From the NCBI GenBank assembly GCA_030770545.1, contig JAUCMP010000026.1, forward strand, positions 1,282,501-1,346,500: a stretch of 64,000 nucleotides of DNA, given 5' to 3'. The position numbers and the translations under genes were made by a program. The notes below the pieces were generated by a model, which ran no database searches, was not told the origin of the DNA, and saw only the letters and a list, made by a program, of their open reading frames with translations. The DNA comes from Macropodus opercularis (Eukaryota; Chordata; Actinopteri; Anabantiformes; Osphronemidae). Of this stretch, positions 1 to 15,000 are shown piece by piece. Within the stretch, counting starts at the first letter, position 1. Every line of letters begins with the position of its first letter.

Positions 1-410
1 GATCCTCCTCCTCATGGTGAATCTTCCTCAGCAGGTTGTTGATGAGGACAGAGCGCCGCAGGTAGGCCTCCGGGTCTTCCAGGAACCTCAGCTTCTCCAG
101 GGACAGCTTCAGGATGCAGCTCCGGTCCTCCTGCAGTATCAGGTGCTGCCGGTTTGGAAAACACAAAATAACCTTGAAGAACAGACAGTAAACGCTTCAT
201 GCAGAAAACAGTCCCTGAAAAGTTGAACAAATTCAGCCTTCAAGGAACTAAGCTGACCCTGAGCTAAAGCCAAAAAAGGACACGTTCATACTTTTTGAAA
301 ATATCCACGCAGGCCTCCATGTAAATCCTCCTCCTCCGCATATTTCCTCTTGAAGTAAGCAACTTTCGACGTCGTTAAATGGTTTGGTCTCTCTCGCAGG
401 GAAGCGGCAG
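1..410 (-). CDS. sertad4: SERTAD4-like SERTA-domain protein (partial, two exons)
   Basis: Two coding exons on the minus strand: 410..292 (acceptor after a pyrimidine-rich ...cctccag) and 145..1 (cut by the window edge). They join in phase 0. The first exon reads LTTSKVAYFKRKYAEEED, close to the pre-SERTA segment of vertebrate SERTAD4 (SKITYFKRKYVEEED). The second reads LSLEKLRFLEDPEAYLRR and then SVLINNLLRKIH, the SERTA motif. SERTA proteins are nuclear transcription cofactors; SERTAD4 is little studied. The N-terminal exon was not located: an in-frame stop lies just upstream of 410, so it must be further right, below about 2100. The 3' end lies outside the window. In human, SERTAD4 adjoins SYT14 rather than SYT16, so this could be an ohnologue rather than the strict orthologue. 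Family assignment is strong; orthology is less certain. Confidence 0.8.
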
Positions 411-1146
411 CTGGAGGACGGATGACAGGTTAAGGTACAGAACTAACGGCTGTTGCATAAGCTGGTGGTTCCAGGAGCCATCTCGACTATTGCTGGTGTA
501 TGTGCTCTGTTACTCTGTGAGCTGCTTCAGCGGTGATTACCTGCTGACGGTCCACAGCCAGCACTCAGCTCTGGGGGAATCAGTGCGTCTGAGCTGGACG
601 GAGCCTCCGCATCGCTCTGGGGCCGCTGCAGGGAGACGCAGGGGAGAGGAGTGAAGAGGAGCCAGAGAACAGCCAAACACGGATGCAGAAGCAGCGCGAA
701 GGGCCGAGAAACGATCTATGATCATGTTAAAGCCCCAGTGTTGGTCACCAGAGGTAAAAGGCAGAGCAGCTGATCTACGAGCTGCTTTGTGTCACATACA
801 CGACCCTCCTCTGCACAAAGTTCAGGTCAAACACTATAGATGCACATTTTATTCTATCCATTAATGTTACATGATCTCTGTCGTCTTCTCAGGCTTTTAA
901 ATATTTACTGTAAAGTCAGTAAACGAGCAGAAGAGGATCGAGGGGACGTGTGTGTAACTGAGAGTGTGTGGGAGTAATTCTTTAAAATGCCGTAAATCCA
1001 TCCCAAACTCGTTACAAAACGTTCAGGACGACTCCCCTGAAGCTGCTGCAGTGACTCACTCAGGCTTTAACATCCAACTGCAGCTCTCTCATCAGTGGGA
1101 GAATAAAGACAGACGGGTGTGAGAGAGAGGCTGCGTGGGAAGAGAG

Positions 1147-1205
<59 letters not shown>

Positions 1206-4200
1206 TGAACACTTGCTGCATCTCTTTTGAGGTGTTTTCAGTTTGTTAAGGTGGAGTCTGCACAGACGCGTGAAGGGTTGAAGCTGATTTTTTTTAACTC
1301 AGCCGATTCACGTTCAGGAAACCGTAAAACCTTGTTTAGAACATAAAACCAACGTTTCCTTCATTTTGCGAGCAGGCGTTTTTTTGGTGGTTGTCCATGT
1401 TTGTAGCCATGTGTTGCTTCCTGTTTGTATTTATTTATAGTAATTTAACCCACTTTAAACACATAACGCCCTGTTTTCTTTTTAGTATTTATGCAGTGTT
1501 GAACTTCAGATCATCGTTTAAATCCACTGATCCTCCTCATGAATCGCGAGTGGCCGCTGGTTAATTTCTAACCTACAACCAACAAAACCCGTTAATGTCC
1601 TTCGAAGCCTTTTACCTTTATTTGGTTGCGTCCAGCAGCAGATGAGTGAATCCACTCGTCGCGATCTTCAGCGTCCTCACACCGTGAGCGGCTCCAGTTC
1701 GGCCTGAAGTGCGAGTCTCCGCCGGTCGGTTCCCGCTCAGACACCTCGACGGCTCCGGCTCCTCGGGGGTGAGACGCTCACAGCTCCGCAGCCTCCTGAA
1801 ATATCCCGTTCACGGCAACAAGAGACAACGCACTCCGCTGCACCCGCGCCCTGATTGGTCCTCGCGGAGGCAGAGGCTACCTGTTGCTAGGAGACCGAGT
1901 AGCTCCGATGACGCGGTAGCATCTCTCCTTAACTTCCTGCATGAAGCGCTGCGCGTTTCCGTCGTTTTTCATCGCAGAACAAGGAGGAGTGAAGGTTTGT
2001 GCGCCAGAAATAAAGAAAGATGTTCGTCCGCGTTAGTGTGTAGAGAAACGAAGCAGTTAAACAGACGGAAGCAAAAACTAAGTAGATGGACCAAAATAAG
2101 AGCCTGAAGGTAGAGAAGTTACTGGTTACAAAACAGTTTTGTCTTTTGAACAGATTATAATTTTTATTGCATTTTAGGATGGTTCTGTAAACATGAGGCT
2201 AAAACAGACTAAATGTTGCTTAGCTGCGTCAGACTTAATATCTAGACGTGTTTTCAGAGTAAGGAACTTGATACTTGACTCTCCCCCATAAACGGCAGCG
2301 TGTTTGTTGGCTAAATCTAATTCCAACACTGAAGCATCTGCTGCCAAAGAACTCGAACATAAACACAAGAAAAACACGAGGCACTTTCCCTAATCTCAGA
2401 TAATCTCCATGTGTTGCTGGGAAATCACCGTCACAAACAGATAAATGTTTTCTCTCTCGTTCACTAAGGTTGAAAGATCCCTGAATCTCAGAACTAAGAC
2501 ATCTGACTTGAGAAGACAGCAGATGGCAGACAGACGTTCCCTCAGCAGGGATCCTCTGGGTTTTATTGGCAACCACAAAACTTGGTACAGAAAGTGCTTT
2601 CTGGTGCTGTGGGGGCTCGGCACGCACGGCCCGGACCAGGCCTGCAGGACCGGAGCCTCTGCAGTCCTGCGTCGCCAACAGTGGGTCAGACCGTGCCCCG
2701 TTTATCTACAGGGTTTTCTGAGCGTTTAGCTTCGTTCAATCTGCTGATTTTGTTTTTTTTACTTTTTTACAAATTTCACTTTGGATTTGTGTAAAACTGA
2801 AACTAAACTAATTTAACACAACTAATATATTTATTCTATATAAACGGACTGATTTTAAGAATCCCAGGAATCGCGACAGTTAATGACTGTAAAAATATTA
2901 CTAGGACCTAACCTTGGACTCCAGGCCTGGTCCAGGCCTTGACATCAGGAACGAACCTTGCATGCGAGCAGTCCCACAGCAGCATTCACAGGGAACAACA
3001 AGGCGGCTTCATGCAAGTTCAGGTTAGGATATGTTTCATGTCAGAAGGTTACAGGCACTTCATCAGAGTATCACAACGAGGTTATTCAGTCTGCAGCTCA
3101 GTCTGATTGTCTGTGTGAAACAAGCCGGGAGCTCACGGACGCAGCATGCACATGTGCAACGACAATAGAAATCCTGGGAAATAGATATAAGAACATTAAC
3201 ATTTACTGCTTTAAAAAACTAGAGGCTAGATGCTATAGATTCTGTACAACTCTTCATGCATTAAATATGTCAAGTCACTGTTCACATCTGACTGTGGAGT
3301 AGAAGCGTCCCTGAATCGGTTTGTTTGTGATGCGCTGGGTCGCCTCCGCTTCAGAAACGTCTTTGTAAAGGTGAAGTTGGAGGCTGAATGAAAGCAGCTG
3401 TGTTTCTTCACAGTTTGAAATGTGTGGTGACTCTAAACCTCATGACTCCGATGATGAAGTGACTTTGTTATTCTTCTCAGTTCTACATAAGGTTTTCTAA
3501 TCATCCTGAATTTCATGGAGTGAAATCAGAGGAAATATTGTATAAGCAACGACAACCTCAGGATCAGATTTCATTCCAAGAATCAGAAATGTGTTTGAAA
3601 TTCCTCACAGAAGCAAGAGATAAAAGACATGTGAGGCCAAACTTGGAGAAATCATGCAAGAAAAATGATAAATACGTGATGATATGTGGTAAAAGTGGAG
3701 TTGACAATATAAAATGTCTCAATATATCTGAAAATCACGTTAGAGTCATGTGTCTTCTATAAATTTAGAGACTAAATTCAACCAATAAACGAAGCTTTGT
3801 CTGGTTTGTGTATCTGGGTGAACTGACCATGAATATGAGCCATGACCTCCTCAACTAGTGGAACGTTAGCGTGACGTCCTGTTTCTAGTCATGTCAGGGT
3901 TTTTTCCACCCGCTTGCTGAAAGCATCTCTGCTGCTGTGTGTGAACGCCCCAGGATCTAGAAGCTGCAGAGTCTTCTACACCAACACATTTAATCCCCCC
4001 TGCGGGCTGAACCGCTGCCTCATGACTCAGTGATGCTCAGATGGGAAGAGGATGAGCCTTAGCGGCAGCATTACCGTCGTCACGCTCGCCGTAACTACCA
4101 ATTACCACAGACTGAGTGGAGAAAACACACATTCATGCATGTCGTTAACGGTTTCAGTGAGACATTTAAAGCTGTTTTGCAGCTCAGCGCTGACGGCTGC

Positions 4201-4801
4201 TGAAATGAGCTTTGCCCCGTGAAATAACCTCACTGAGTGTGGAGGATGTCGAGGGGAAGAGGCCTCATCCCGACGGGGTGAAGAGTCTCCAGCTGCTGGT
4301 CTTCCTGCCTGTAGTAGCATGAATGAACATGAGCGAGACGCCTCCTCCATTAAAAGCTACTTCAGGGCCACTCGGATGAACTTTTCTCAGCACTTAGCTC
4401 AGGGTGACGTCACCACCAGCTTCTCACCAGCATCTACATCATCACAGAAAACCTGCTGTGCTTTTTGTCAAGTGGTGGTAAACAGAGCAGACTGATCACA
4501 AGGCCGTTGGTGGAGCAACGCAGCAGCAGTCATCACTAACTAAACTGCAGCTACGTTAACCGAAGTACCTCAGTAAACGCGGTGGATGTGGAATAAGTGA
4601 AGGGATGTGCTCTGTGCGAACCAACCGTAGGACATTAGACGACAGACAGTTTCTGCCTGAATGAAACAAATACGTGTTTATGTGGCTTTGTCATGTAATA
4701 TTGTGCTGAATCAGTCGACCTCATCCTCATCAAAGTCCTTCCAGCTTTTAAACTAGCAAATGAACCTTAAAAAGAAACTAGATCCAGTCCAGGAGGCAGC
4801 G
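411..4801. other. Gap between SERTAD4-like exons and syt16 3' end
   Basis: No coding exon could be supported here. The stretch should contain the missing 5' exon(s) of the SERTAD4-like gene and, at its right end, the syt16 3' UTR. A GC- and CpG-richer segment at about 1640-2000 contains an ATTGG (inverted CCAAT) box near 1853 and is the best promoter candidate for the minus-strand SERTAD4-like gene. A long TG microsatellite lies at about 1151-1204. The remainder looks like ordinary intergenic or intronic sequence. Confidence 0.4.
1141..1204. repeat. (TG)n microsatellite, preceded by (AG)n
   Basis: A run of AG dinucleotides (1141-1150) passes into about 27 uninterrupted TG units (1151-1204). 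It is the longest simple repeat in the window and is likely polymorphic. Confidence 0.95.
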
Positions 4802-7800
4802 CTACGCTTCCAGCAGCACATGCCAGCGGCAGACCTGCTGTCCTCGGCTCTCCTTCATGTCCTGCCAGTGGAGCTGCTCCTCCTCGCCGCTGCTGTTCTG
4901 GCCCAGAGCCACCCAGCCCACCATCTCCTTGCGCTTCATGCTGCGGCGGTTGTATATGGAGATCAGCAGCGTGACGTCCGACAGCTGGAACAGCGCCACC
5001 TGGAAGACAAAGGTCTCCTTGTAGACGGGGTTGGGTTGACCACGGCGCACTGACGTCTTACACCGCGAGATCTCCTGACCCACAGAGTTCAGCAGCGTGA
5101 GACGACCGTAGGTGTCTGAACAGGGCGACAGGAGAAAGTGTTAGCGAAGCTACGTGACGATGAGTATGCAACACAGTGTTTGTGTCTCCTGCAGACCTGG
5201 GGGCCGGTTGATGGCCAGGTTCCTGAAGTGGCTGCCCTTGATCAGCTCCACAGACATGCGTCCAGTTGTGGCATTGTAGGAGAGACCCACCAGCAGCTCA
5301 GGGACGCCGCCGTGGGTCAGAGACTGCGTGGACGAGGCGCTGTCGCTCTGAGACACGGCTGACAGACTCAGCTGGGAGTCCACACTCTAGGAAAACACAA
5401 CGACTCACCATTACTTCAACTGGTCACTGATAACAATGAGCAGCTCTGGGACGAACCCACCTTGAGGTTGCTCCGAGGCTCCAGAACCAGCGTCGTCTCC
5501 ATCGTGCCACCGTTTGGGTCGAGGCCTCCTAGACGCAGCACCTTCTCCCCCATCATCCTCTCGCGGGACATCCTTCCTCCGAGGGCGTACAGCCTGAACC
5601 TGATGGCCGACATCTGCAGGTCAGAGGGCTCCAGGCGCGAGAAGCGAAACGTCTCGTTGAAGTGCGGCAGAGACCCTTTCTGCACCGACGTCTTGTGCCG
5701 TTGCTTCTTGGAGGGCAGCAGGACCATGTGCACCTGCCAGGAGTCCATGCCGCTGCGAGCCTTGTCCGGGATGTCCCGAGCCGCGATCACAGACACCAGC
5801 ACCTTCTCCATGTCAGGATGGTACCCCAGAGAGAGGACCAGGTCTCCACATTTAGAGATGGGCGTCCGAGGGGAAGAGGCGACCGGCTGAGATGAGACCT
5901 CACTGACGGGAGGCTGCTCCTGCTGAGAAAGAGCATCGGGCTTTTGTCTCGTGGATGTAGAAATACTGCAATGATGAAGTAGTTAACTCTAATGTGTTGT
6001 TTTAGTGGCAGCTGAACGAGTCAACGTCACGCTGTCTAAAAGCTTTTTGCTCCCACAAAACCCTGCTGCTGCATCTATTTAAACGTTAAGGTGGCATCAG
6101 CTGAGGCAAAGACAAAGAAAACAACTAGATGCGGCCAAAGGTTCACGCTTATCACTTCCAACCCACTCGAAGAGCAGTCAGAGCCAGGATGTGAGGACCA
6201 CTGCATCACAGTCACAAGAAATTACACAGGAGTCTGGACTGTTGAACGATAAACATGTACATCGATATTCTCGTTTGTGTGTGATGTCTCCGTTTTGAAT
6301 GTTCAGAAAGCGAAACTGGGCAGAAATAATGTCACCAGGCAGAAAGGAGCCCACTCCACCCACTCACTCCGCAGTCAACGTACAAACAGCAAACACAACA
6401 TCGATTGTGCCGCGTGTTGACAGAGAAGGGCTGAGTGTCAGCGTCGACATGGCAACCGCAGAGGCGATAAGATAATCACGGCGCTGCCGCAGGAGTCTAT
6501 TGAACGTGCAGGTCAGGAGGTCAACGCGCCAAGAACAGGCAGAGGCAGGAAAAGCTCACCTGCTGCATATTACACGATGTTCAACACGATGTGCTTTCTG
6601 ATCTAGGTAAACAGGCAGGACACGAATCAGACGGACTACAAGGAGAAGGCCGTGACTCAACTTCAGCTGGATGACATCCAGTGGGAGGTGGAGGACCAGT
6701 GGCTGTACCGTGGAATCCCTGTCCCCCAGTCCAGCTCAGCAGGTTTACCTCACCCTGCTCAGCGTTTGTGCTGTACCATCGTAGCAGAGGCAGGATTTAT
6801 TATTAGAAACAGTAGCTGCTGCATTGGCTCTGTTCTTATGTAACGGTATAAATAAACTGCTACAACATGGCTGTCTCTGCTTTCTGCAGCTCCACTGAAC
6901 TCATCCAACCTCATTTGTTATTTATGAAGCGTTGCTGCTTGATGTTAGGTGTGTGTGTGTGTGTGTGTGGGAGGTGTTTGCTGCACAGATTGCTCCCAAT
7001 TTCAAGGTGTGATTTGGCTACTGGGAGGCTGGTAGAGTCTACATTCCTGCTCTCCAGAACACCAACACAAGCTGAGACACAAACACAACAGAGCACACGA
7101 GAACACCGTGTACGCACAAATACACGTACGGGCGCTTTGTTTACACGCGCTGAGTATTATTCATGAGATTCTGTTTGTTACCCAACACAGCGCGGTGGAG
7201 AGTGGAGGAAATATCAAGTATTTATAGGAGACCTGAGAGCTGGGCTCGATTTGTTTCTTCCTAAATGAACCTGAGAGAATAACGTGGCAGAGAGTCACTC
7301 ACAGCCGATGGTGACGGCTCGGCTGCAGTCATTTATATGAAATGCTATGGATTCTCTTAGTCTCCACAGAAGCTGCTGTTTCTGGTGTTTTAGAAGCACT
7401 AACATTTACTCTAGCGTGACATCGCTAATTAACTTGATCTACGCTAGAATTGGTGGCAGAGCTTCCACTGTACAGGTGGACCTAATAAAGCCTGTGATGT
7501 CAGGCTGAAGTACCTCTGGGCTCCAGGTGGACGAGCTGTCTGTGCCCTCATTTCTGTCCTGATCCGCCTTCTCTGCGTCCTCGCTGCCGTCTGCTGCCTG
7601 TCGGTTCATGCTGGACGTGGGACTGTCCCTGGCGCTGGACGCCTCGACCACAGCGGCTCTATCCAGGGAGCAGACTGACGCCTTCTCGCTCTCCTCTACG
7701 GCGGCTGAAAGCGGGTCCTGGAACGCCGGCAGACTCTGAGCCTCCATTTCTGAAGGAAGGCAACAAGGGAGGGAAGTCAGAAGAGCCTGTGGCTTTAAAG

Positions 7801-10800
7801 GCGTGGATGCATCCATGAACAAGGGTCTAATCAAACATCCTCTGACTGTCAAACACCTAAAACCTCAATGAGACAAACTACCGACCAGTGAAAACGTTTC
7901 CAGAGCTTCATGACGTGAACAAAGTGCGACTCTGACAATGGTGCATCCTCTACACAATCAGTAACTACATTAACACTGATTGTAGCTTCAACCTGTTCGG
8001 GTGCGTTGCTGTTGAAATGCTAGATGTCGTTTGGGGCTGTTGTGATACCAGAATATTTCCTGAAGCTCAGCTTCCTCCTGAGACAGATTTGCTTCCAGAA
8101 CAGACTGTACCTCAGAGCAATCAATAGCAATTATCTCCACTTTGTCATCATTAAGGTCGTTCCGACTGTTATATGAAAGGCTGGATAGTCTTCACCGCGG
8201 CAATGGGCTGAGCTGACTCACCCGCCTGCGTGTGTTACCTAGATCCAGGGTTATGTCACTGCAGCATCTCATCGTGTCACTGACAAGATGGCGAATAAAT
8301 ACCAGTCGAGACAGAAACGGCCACAACCAGCTACGTCTGCGCCCAGCAACAAGGCCGCTCACCTGGTTTTCATGGTCAGGAACCGGGTCAGTATTTTACA
8401 CGGTGACTGTAACATGACATATTTATGATTTACACAGAAGCTAAACGTGTGAGACGTGATTTGACCGACACATCCAGGCTGAAATGAAAATCCAGATTAT
8501 GTTGGGACTGATGCTGGGATTATCATTAATCACAGTTTTGGGAAGAACGTTTGGGAAATTAGTCATTTGCATTATGTGCATATTAATAAGTGTCTGTTTG
8601 TGAACTCTGTGTTTCGTTTGTCAGTTTTACGGCTTTGTCCTCGTCTGTTCCTATAAAAAACTGCTTCATCGAAAGATCGCACAAGACAAAGTAACAAGAT
8701 AAAACAACCACAAACCTTCACAGTCCGACGGCTCGGTGCTGCCCTCCTCCTGGTCTGACAGTCGGGTGAACTTGTGCCGTCGAGTCAGTGCGAGCTGCGT
8801 GTGGTGGGACTGATGTTCACCTCCGCTGGCGCCTGCTGCTGTGCGGAAACTCTGCGATCGGGACACCGAGATTTCAAACTGTTTCAGGATCTCTGCTTCA
8901 CTGTCGGAGGAGCTGCTGCCACCGCCGTCGTCGTCACCGTAGCTGTTCACTGGAGGGAGATAAGCACAGGGAAAGCAAGGAGGTGACAAACGGGAAAAGC
9001 TGGGAGAGGAGGGAACCCAGGTGGAAAGAAAGAATAAAGTAGCAGAGAGAATTTTAACATCATCACTATACCATCAATTTAGCTGCATAATTTGCCTCCA
9101 TCACCTCTGGTCTGAAGTACAGACCAAACAGATCAGTGAAGCGTGGTGGCGGCTCAGTGATGCTCTGGGGCTGGACACCTGCAACACCCTGACACCTGAC
9201 ATGAATCTGAAGCATGGAGCTGACTGGGCTGAATATAAGATGCCTTTAGTTTGGACGTGGCGTTGAGCTGGAGCTGCCCGATGTTTACAGTCACTTCCAT
9301 GCTGGTGGAAACACAATTATCTCTCCTTAGAAGATGTAAATGCTGCTAAAATGCGCACGGATCTAAGCATAATGTGGAAGCAGCAGCTGAATAAGAAGAT
9401 GCAGGGGTGGAGTGATCAGCACAGGTCACCGTCGCTACCTGAGCGATCGCCATGGTTACTTCTGCAGCAGGAAGCCATTATGCGAGTGGGCGAGCGACGG
9501 CGGATTGGTCTGTTGACTCCTGTCGTCTAAAGCTATTCACAGGCGGAAGCTCTCAGAGAAATGTAGCTCGCTGATTATATGAAAGTATAATGCACTCATA
9601 CGCACAAAGGCCCACTTCCAGCTCACACGCTGGTTTGGTCGGACTGACATCAGCCACACACTTAAATCATGTAAGAGGAGCTCTGCAGATTGTTATTGAG
9701 CAGGTCACAGAGTCTGATGTTAAGAGACGGTGAAAGAAGATTAATCTGAGTGAAAGATCATTTCAGTAAAGGTCCCACACGCTTCCTGTTTGTCCAACAC
9801 AGAAGGCGTAAGATGTGAAGAGGTGCTGGAGGTTTAAGAGAACATCAGGCACGTTTCACAACGCAACACACAAACGCGCAGAGGTGAACTGACAAATACA
9901 CAGGCAGCGAGTATCGGCTACGGCCCTTCCAACGCTTCAGGATCGTTTGGTCTGAGACGACGAGCCCCTACCTCGTCCCGTGACGTCCAGAGGATTTTAA
10001 ACTGTCAGTGTTTCGAAGCGTCTCCTAACAGGATCTGCTGTTTGTCCAGGAAACCGAATGGAAATACCAGAGGCTCCACCTGCTGCAGGTGAGGAACCAA
10101 CAAACCAGCTCAGTGTTTGCTTAGTGTTTGACTCAACCATCCCTGCTGGTGGGAAAGTGCCGGTTCATTCTGAAGCAGCTGTACAAATATGACAAACGTT
10201 GTCTAGTCCAGTGAACCGGCAGAAAATCTGAGTCCTCCCAGCAAACACCGCGAGAGAATCCTGTGTTGTGTGCTGAGCTGCTGCTGCTGAGACTAGTGGT
10301 TCTCCAGGTGGTTGCTTATTACAACACTGTATACATATAACACGTACGGGTCTAGTTACAGCCTGTGGTCAGAACGACTGCGACAAACCTCAGTCAGTTC
10401 AACCTGAGGTTCCTTTAGCGTTTAGCTGAACTTTGCTCTGGGCGTTCGCTTTGTTTGTCAAGTGGGAGGAAACGAGAGCGAACATCTACAGACCGAGCGT
10501 CCTGTTCAGTGTCTCAGAGTCACGTCTTCTCTTGGAGGTTTAACTCGTTGGCCTGTGTGCTGTGAGCTGCTGCAGAGCTTTGTGCAGTATGTGACACACA
10601 AACTCGCCCACAGCAGCCACCGGACAAATACAAACTCACCCACGTCCTCTCTCCGTGTTACTGAGCAGCTTCATTGGAGTCAGAATGCACAGGCACACAC
10701 TCGCTCAGAGATTCCTCAGGTTAGAAAGCAACAGCGCTCACCCCAATAACTTTAAAACGCAGGGAATCGTTAGCGTTGGCAACTCACCGAGTCCTTGGTG

Positions 10801-11988
10801 GATCCCCAGACGCCCTTTCCTCCGGCGGCCATGCGGCTCCAGGCAGGGCAGTCCACCAACACGTGAGAAACACAGCTTCTTGTTGATGAAGAGGAAGAGG
10901 ACGGCCAACGCCACGATGAAGACTCCCACCGCCGACAGGAAGCCGATGGCCTCCGGGGTGACTGGCAGGAGGAGGGAGAGGGAGAGGGGACATACAATGA
11001 CACACTGATCAGACCACACAAACAGGCAGCCTGGACACACGCACGCACACACACACAGTACGCATGGCACACGTGATACACACAGACAGAATAAGTGAGA
11101 CTTTAGTATTTGAACTACCGTCGGCGCCTTGCTCAAGAGCAGCCTTAGGGACATTTTATATACACAAGCACTGAAGGTGAAATTAAAAATGTGACATGGC
11201 TGCAGTAAGTAAGGAAGTAAATGAGCCTTAACCACATGTTGCGTCTCCTGCGTTATGTGTAAGTCAAGCCTTCAGAAACACGGTAAACTACATGTGCGCT
11301 CAAGACGTCACGAATGATTTCAATTGACTGACTTTGACACTTGAGGAGGAAACTGTGTGACGTGTCGTCGCTGACCGTCAATGCTCTGTGTTGAACGGCT
11401 TTCATGACTGTTCCACTATTACAGGTGACACTTTTTTGCGGGAAGAATTACAGATATTTCGAACATTTTGAGTATAGGAAATAAAAAGGAACAATGGTGA
11501 ATGAGAAAAGCTGAACACTTTGAGTCTACATCTCAGCCTGGAGCAGCTACACGGCTCGTCCAGACTAACGCCATGAACCCAGGCTTCACCACCGTCCTCA
11601 GAGGCTCCACACTGGGACTGAACTGCCACAGTCAGAGTGACTTTCTAAAAGCAGGAGGCATCTGTACAAAATTAAAAAGCAAACAATGATTAAAAATACG
11701 TAAATAATGAGGTAAGTAAACAACCGAGCGGGAGCTGGATCGCACTACTCTGCTCTCAAAGAGGCGAATGAGTCTCCTTCAACGCAGATGAATAGAAATG
11801 CATGATGTGTGTTTAGGGGGTCCAACATCTCCTGTTTCCACGGTAACGTTTCAGCGAGGAGCGAAATAAATCAACGGGAGCAAACAGAGATGAGGACACA
11901 TCCTGCTGAGAGCCAGCACCAAAGAAAGCGCAGGCACGTGTCTTGTTGTGACACACTGACGTCTCTCAGCTCGGTGTCATTTTTAGGA

Positions 11989-12028
<40 letters not shown>

Positions 12029-15000
12029 TTACAGATGTACAATACGAATCTGCAGTGAAAACATCCGCATCACTGAGCCGCAGAGCGTTTGTTTGTACGC
12101 TTAGGCAAAAATAATGAGCAACAGCGAAGACGCTGTCATTACTTCAGCCTCACCCAGAAACACCTGCAAGACTTGATTTGTTGTCGTATTAATTCATGTT
12201 CATCCTTCTGCCGACTGTTAACTGGTAACAAGTGTTTTCAGCTACAGTCTCCTCACACACACTCAGGATGACGACGACAGAGGAGGGTCCTGTAGCCGTA
12301 GACGCGTCAGCTTAACCTTCATCCATTGATGTTCGGTAAAACACGGAGCGACCTCCCACTTCCACATAACCAGGATCTCTGCTGGTGTCAGGACACCTCC
12401 ACGGTTCATATAAACCCTCAGCTGTACTCATCTGATTATGGCTAAACGCCAGCTTATATGCAACATGTAGTATTAGTTCCAGAACGAGGATCTGAGTGAA
12501 CACAAACGGAGGAAGCCCCGGGTGAGATGAGCACCGCAGACGCTTGGACGGTGTGTTTGGGTGCTGCGGTTAAGTGGAGTTTCCCTCTCAGCTGCTGCGA
12601 CAGTCAGACACAGAGCCCAGTGTTGGAGCCTCAGAGCCTCCTACTGTCTGCAGCCAGATGGACAGGAAGAGACCCTGGGTCAACGTCTGGCCTCACACCT
12701 GCTGCACACTGACGCATCCATTCACTACGCAGAGATTCCTGTTTGCTTGGCTTCCTCTACGTCAGGGATCTGATGGGACTAACTCAGGTCTTCATAAACG
12801 CTGCTCTCCTGTTTAGAAAGTGTCTCTGTTCCATTTCTAGTTGGGTTTTTAACTACACTTCCACATTCAAACAACCGAACCTCCCGTCTACGTTTATTTC
12901 ACTCCAGAACGTTAAATGCTGGTCATCCATGTTTCCAATTGGCCCCCTCCCTAATAAAAATAACACAATTCTAGTGAAACGCACTCACTCGTGAATAAAA
13001 CTATTTGTATTGAATACACTGCAGTAAGTAAATGTTTAAGGCACAAAGACTAATGGAGAGAGATGAAGAAGCTGCTGCTCAACGTGATGAAGTCTAACGT
13101 GACAGACAGCCTGTTGTGTTCGCATACTAAACCTTTATCCCCTCATTACTATGCAGCTGCTGACATTTCCAGCACAGCTTTGAAGCGAGTAGCTCTAGAG
13201 GAGAAAAGAGAGCACTTTGATGTGAGTGTTATAGTAGGACGGGAGAGAAAACACGAAGACGAAGGCCGCGTTACAGCTCATTGACGAGGGACACAGGAGA
13301 CCCTGAAGTGCTGCAGGACCCTGCGTGGTCCATCTACGGCGGAGGGAGACAAGGATCGGACACGTTTCGAGCCACAGGGTGTACAGTTAACACGGTGCTG
13401 CAGTCGCTTCTAGCTTCAACTTGTCTTGTTCTTTTTTTTCTGAGACACATTTACTGGGCCAGCTGTGCTCTGTAAAGACAGTTTCCTGTCACATACGGTA
13501 CAGGCTGAGACTAAAGCAGACCAGGGGCTGATACCGGTCCATGGTGTCAGGTGCGAGTTTGAAGCAGACGAGCTGACCGTGCTTTTCTTTAGACGCCGTT
13601 TTACAGTTCGGTTTGTGTCGGACTCCGTCCTCGCTGGATTAACTCGGGTGTTTTTCACTCCCACAGGAAAATCTCTGTGAAAAGCAAACGTACACAACAG
13701 CGAGCGTGTCTACTCAGACAGGGTGAAACCATCTGACGAACTGACTCGTTTTGTGTTGTTGTACATTAACAGCTTTTCATCTGGTGATTGGTCAGAGGTC
13801 AGTGGGTCCTGGTTACAGAACTGATGATCTCTTAAACCCCAGAGATACGTTCACTGACCCCGGTGCACTTAACGCGCAGGCGGCCAATCTGTTGTTGTTG
13901 CCAGGACGGGAGGTCAAATCAACCCAGAAACATTAGCACATCGTGTTTTCAGTGTGAGTCAAACCCAGTGACTGAAAGGCAAACACACGCGAACACGTGA
14001 AAACCATGGTCGCCCTGGAAACAGCCCAGTGGCTTTATTAAGGTATAATGAGTGTGCCTGTTCCCACCCACATGTAACAAGGTCTCGCGTTACCATGGCA
14101 CCCGGTGTTTGTCCTGAACGGCCGGGAGGACCAGAGCATCTGAGAAGAACAAGAAGGAGGCAGCCAGTGGACTCGGCTGTTTTAATCCTGTCTCCTGCCA
14201 TTTATTCCAGTCAGTACAGCCTAAGAAACCAGGCCTCCAGGCTACTGTAACGTAGCGAGCTGACGCTGCTGAATTCACACTAACACATATCTGTAATTCA
14301 GAGACGTTGATCAGACGCATTCGCAACCATGAAAAACAAACAACACTGATGTCAACGCTCCATCTCCTGGTGAAATGCTGCATTACACAGACTCAGCGCT
14401 TCGTCTGCTACGACTGCTCCTGTTCAGACAGGCCTCTAAGGGGCTTTAAGACAGCGAACCTCTCCTTCACAAAACACCGAACGGGTTCATTAACCCCAAA
14501 CATCCTGCAGCCATCTCTAAAGTCAATATGAACTCACAGAATCCATGTGCGGAGCTGTCTGCCGCTGCTGGCGGAGGCTCAGCTGTTCCTTCACCGGCCA
14601 TGTCTGCTCTTTTCTCCTCTCGCCACACAGAAGCTGCCCGGACACTTAAGCGAGTCCTCTGAGCTGTTCTGCATCCTGTGTACGCCGTCAATCAGCACAG
14701 CTTTCCTGCCTCCCACTGGGCGAGTCTCTTCCTGAGCTCCACACAGCAGACTAGAAACTGCTGGACTACAAAGGCCAGACCTGCTACACCTCTGATCCTT
14801 GAAAACATTTTCAGGTACTGATGCTGAAACGAGGGCAAAAGGTTAACAACAAACAACAAACTTAGACCTGGACCTGATGTCGTGATGTTCTAATGCTCCC
14901 TGTTCAACAGTTCTATCTCTGGATGATTAACTTCACCCTCAGTAATCTGAACGAACCCCGCTGAGACGTTTTTATGCAGCTGTAATTAGCCTGCAGCGCA

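Noticed and set aside
1709..2107. 132-codon plus-strand open frame
   Set aside because: Composition (Arg/Ser-rich) reflects a CpG-rich promoter-like region; no domain and no splice partners.
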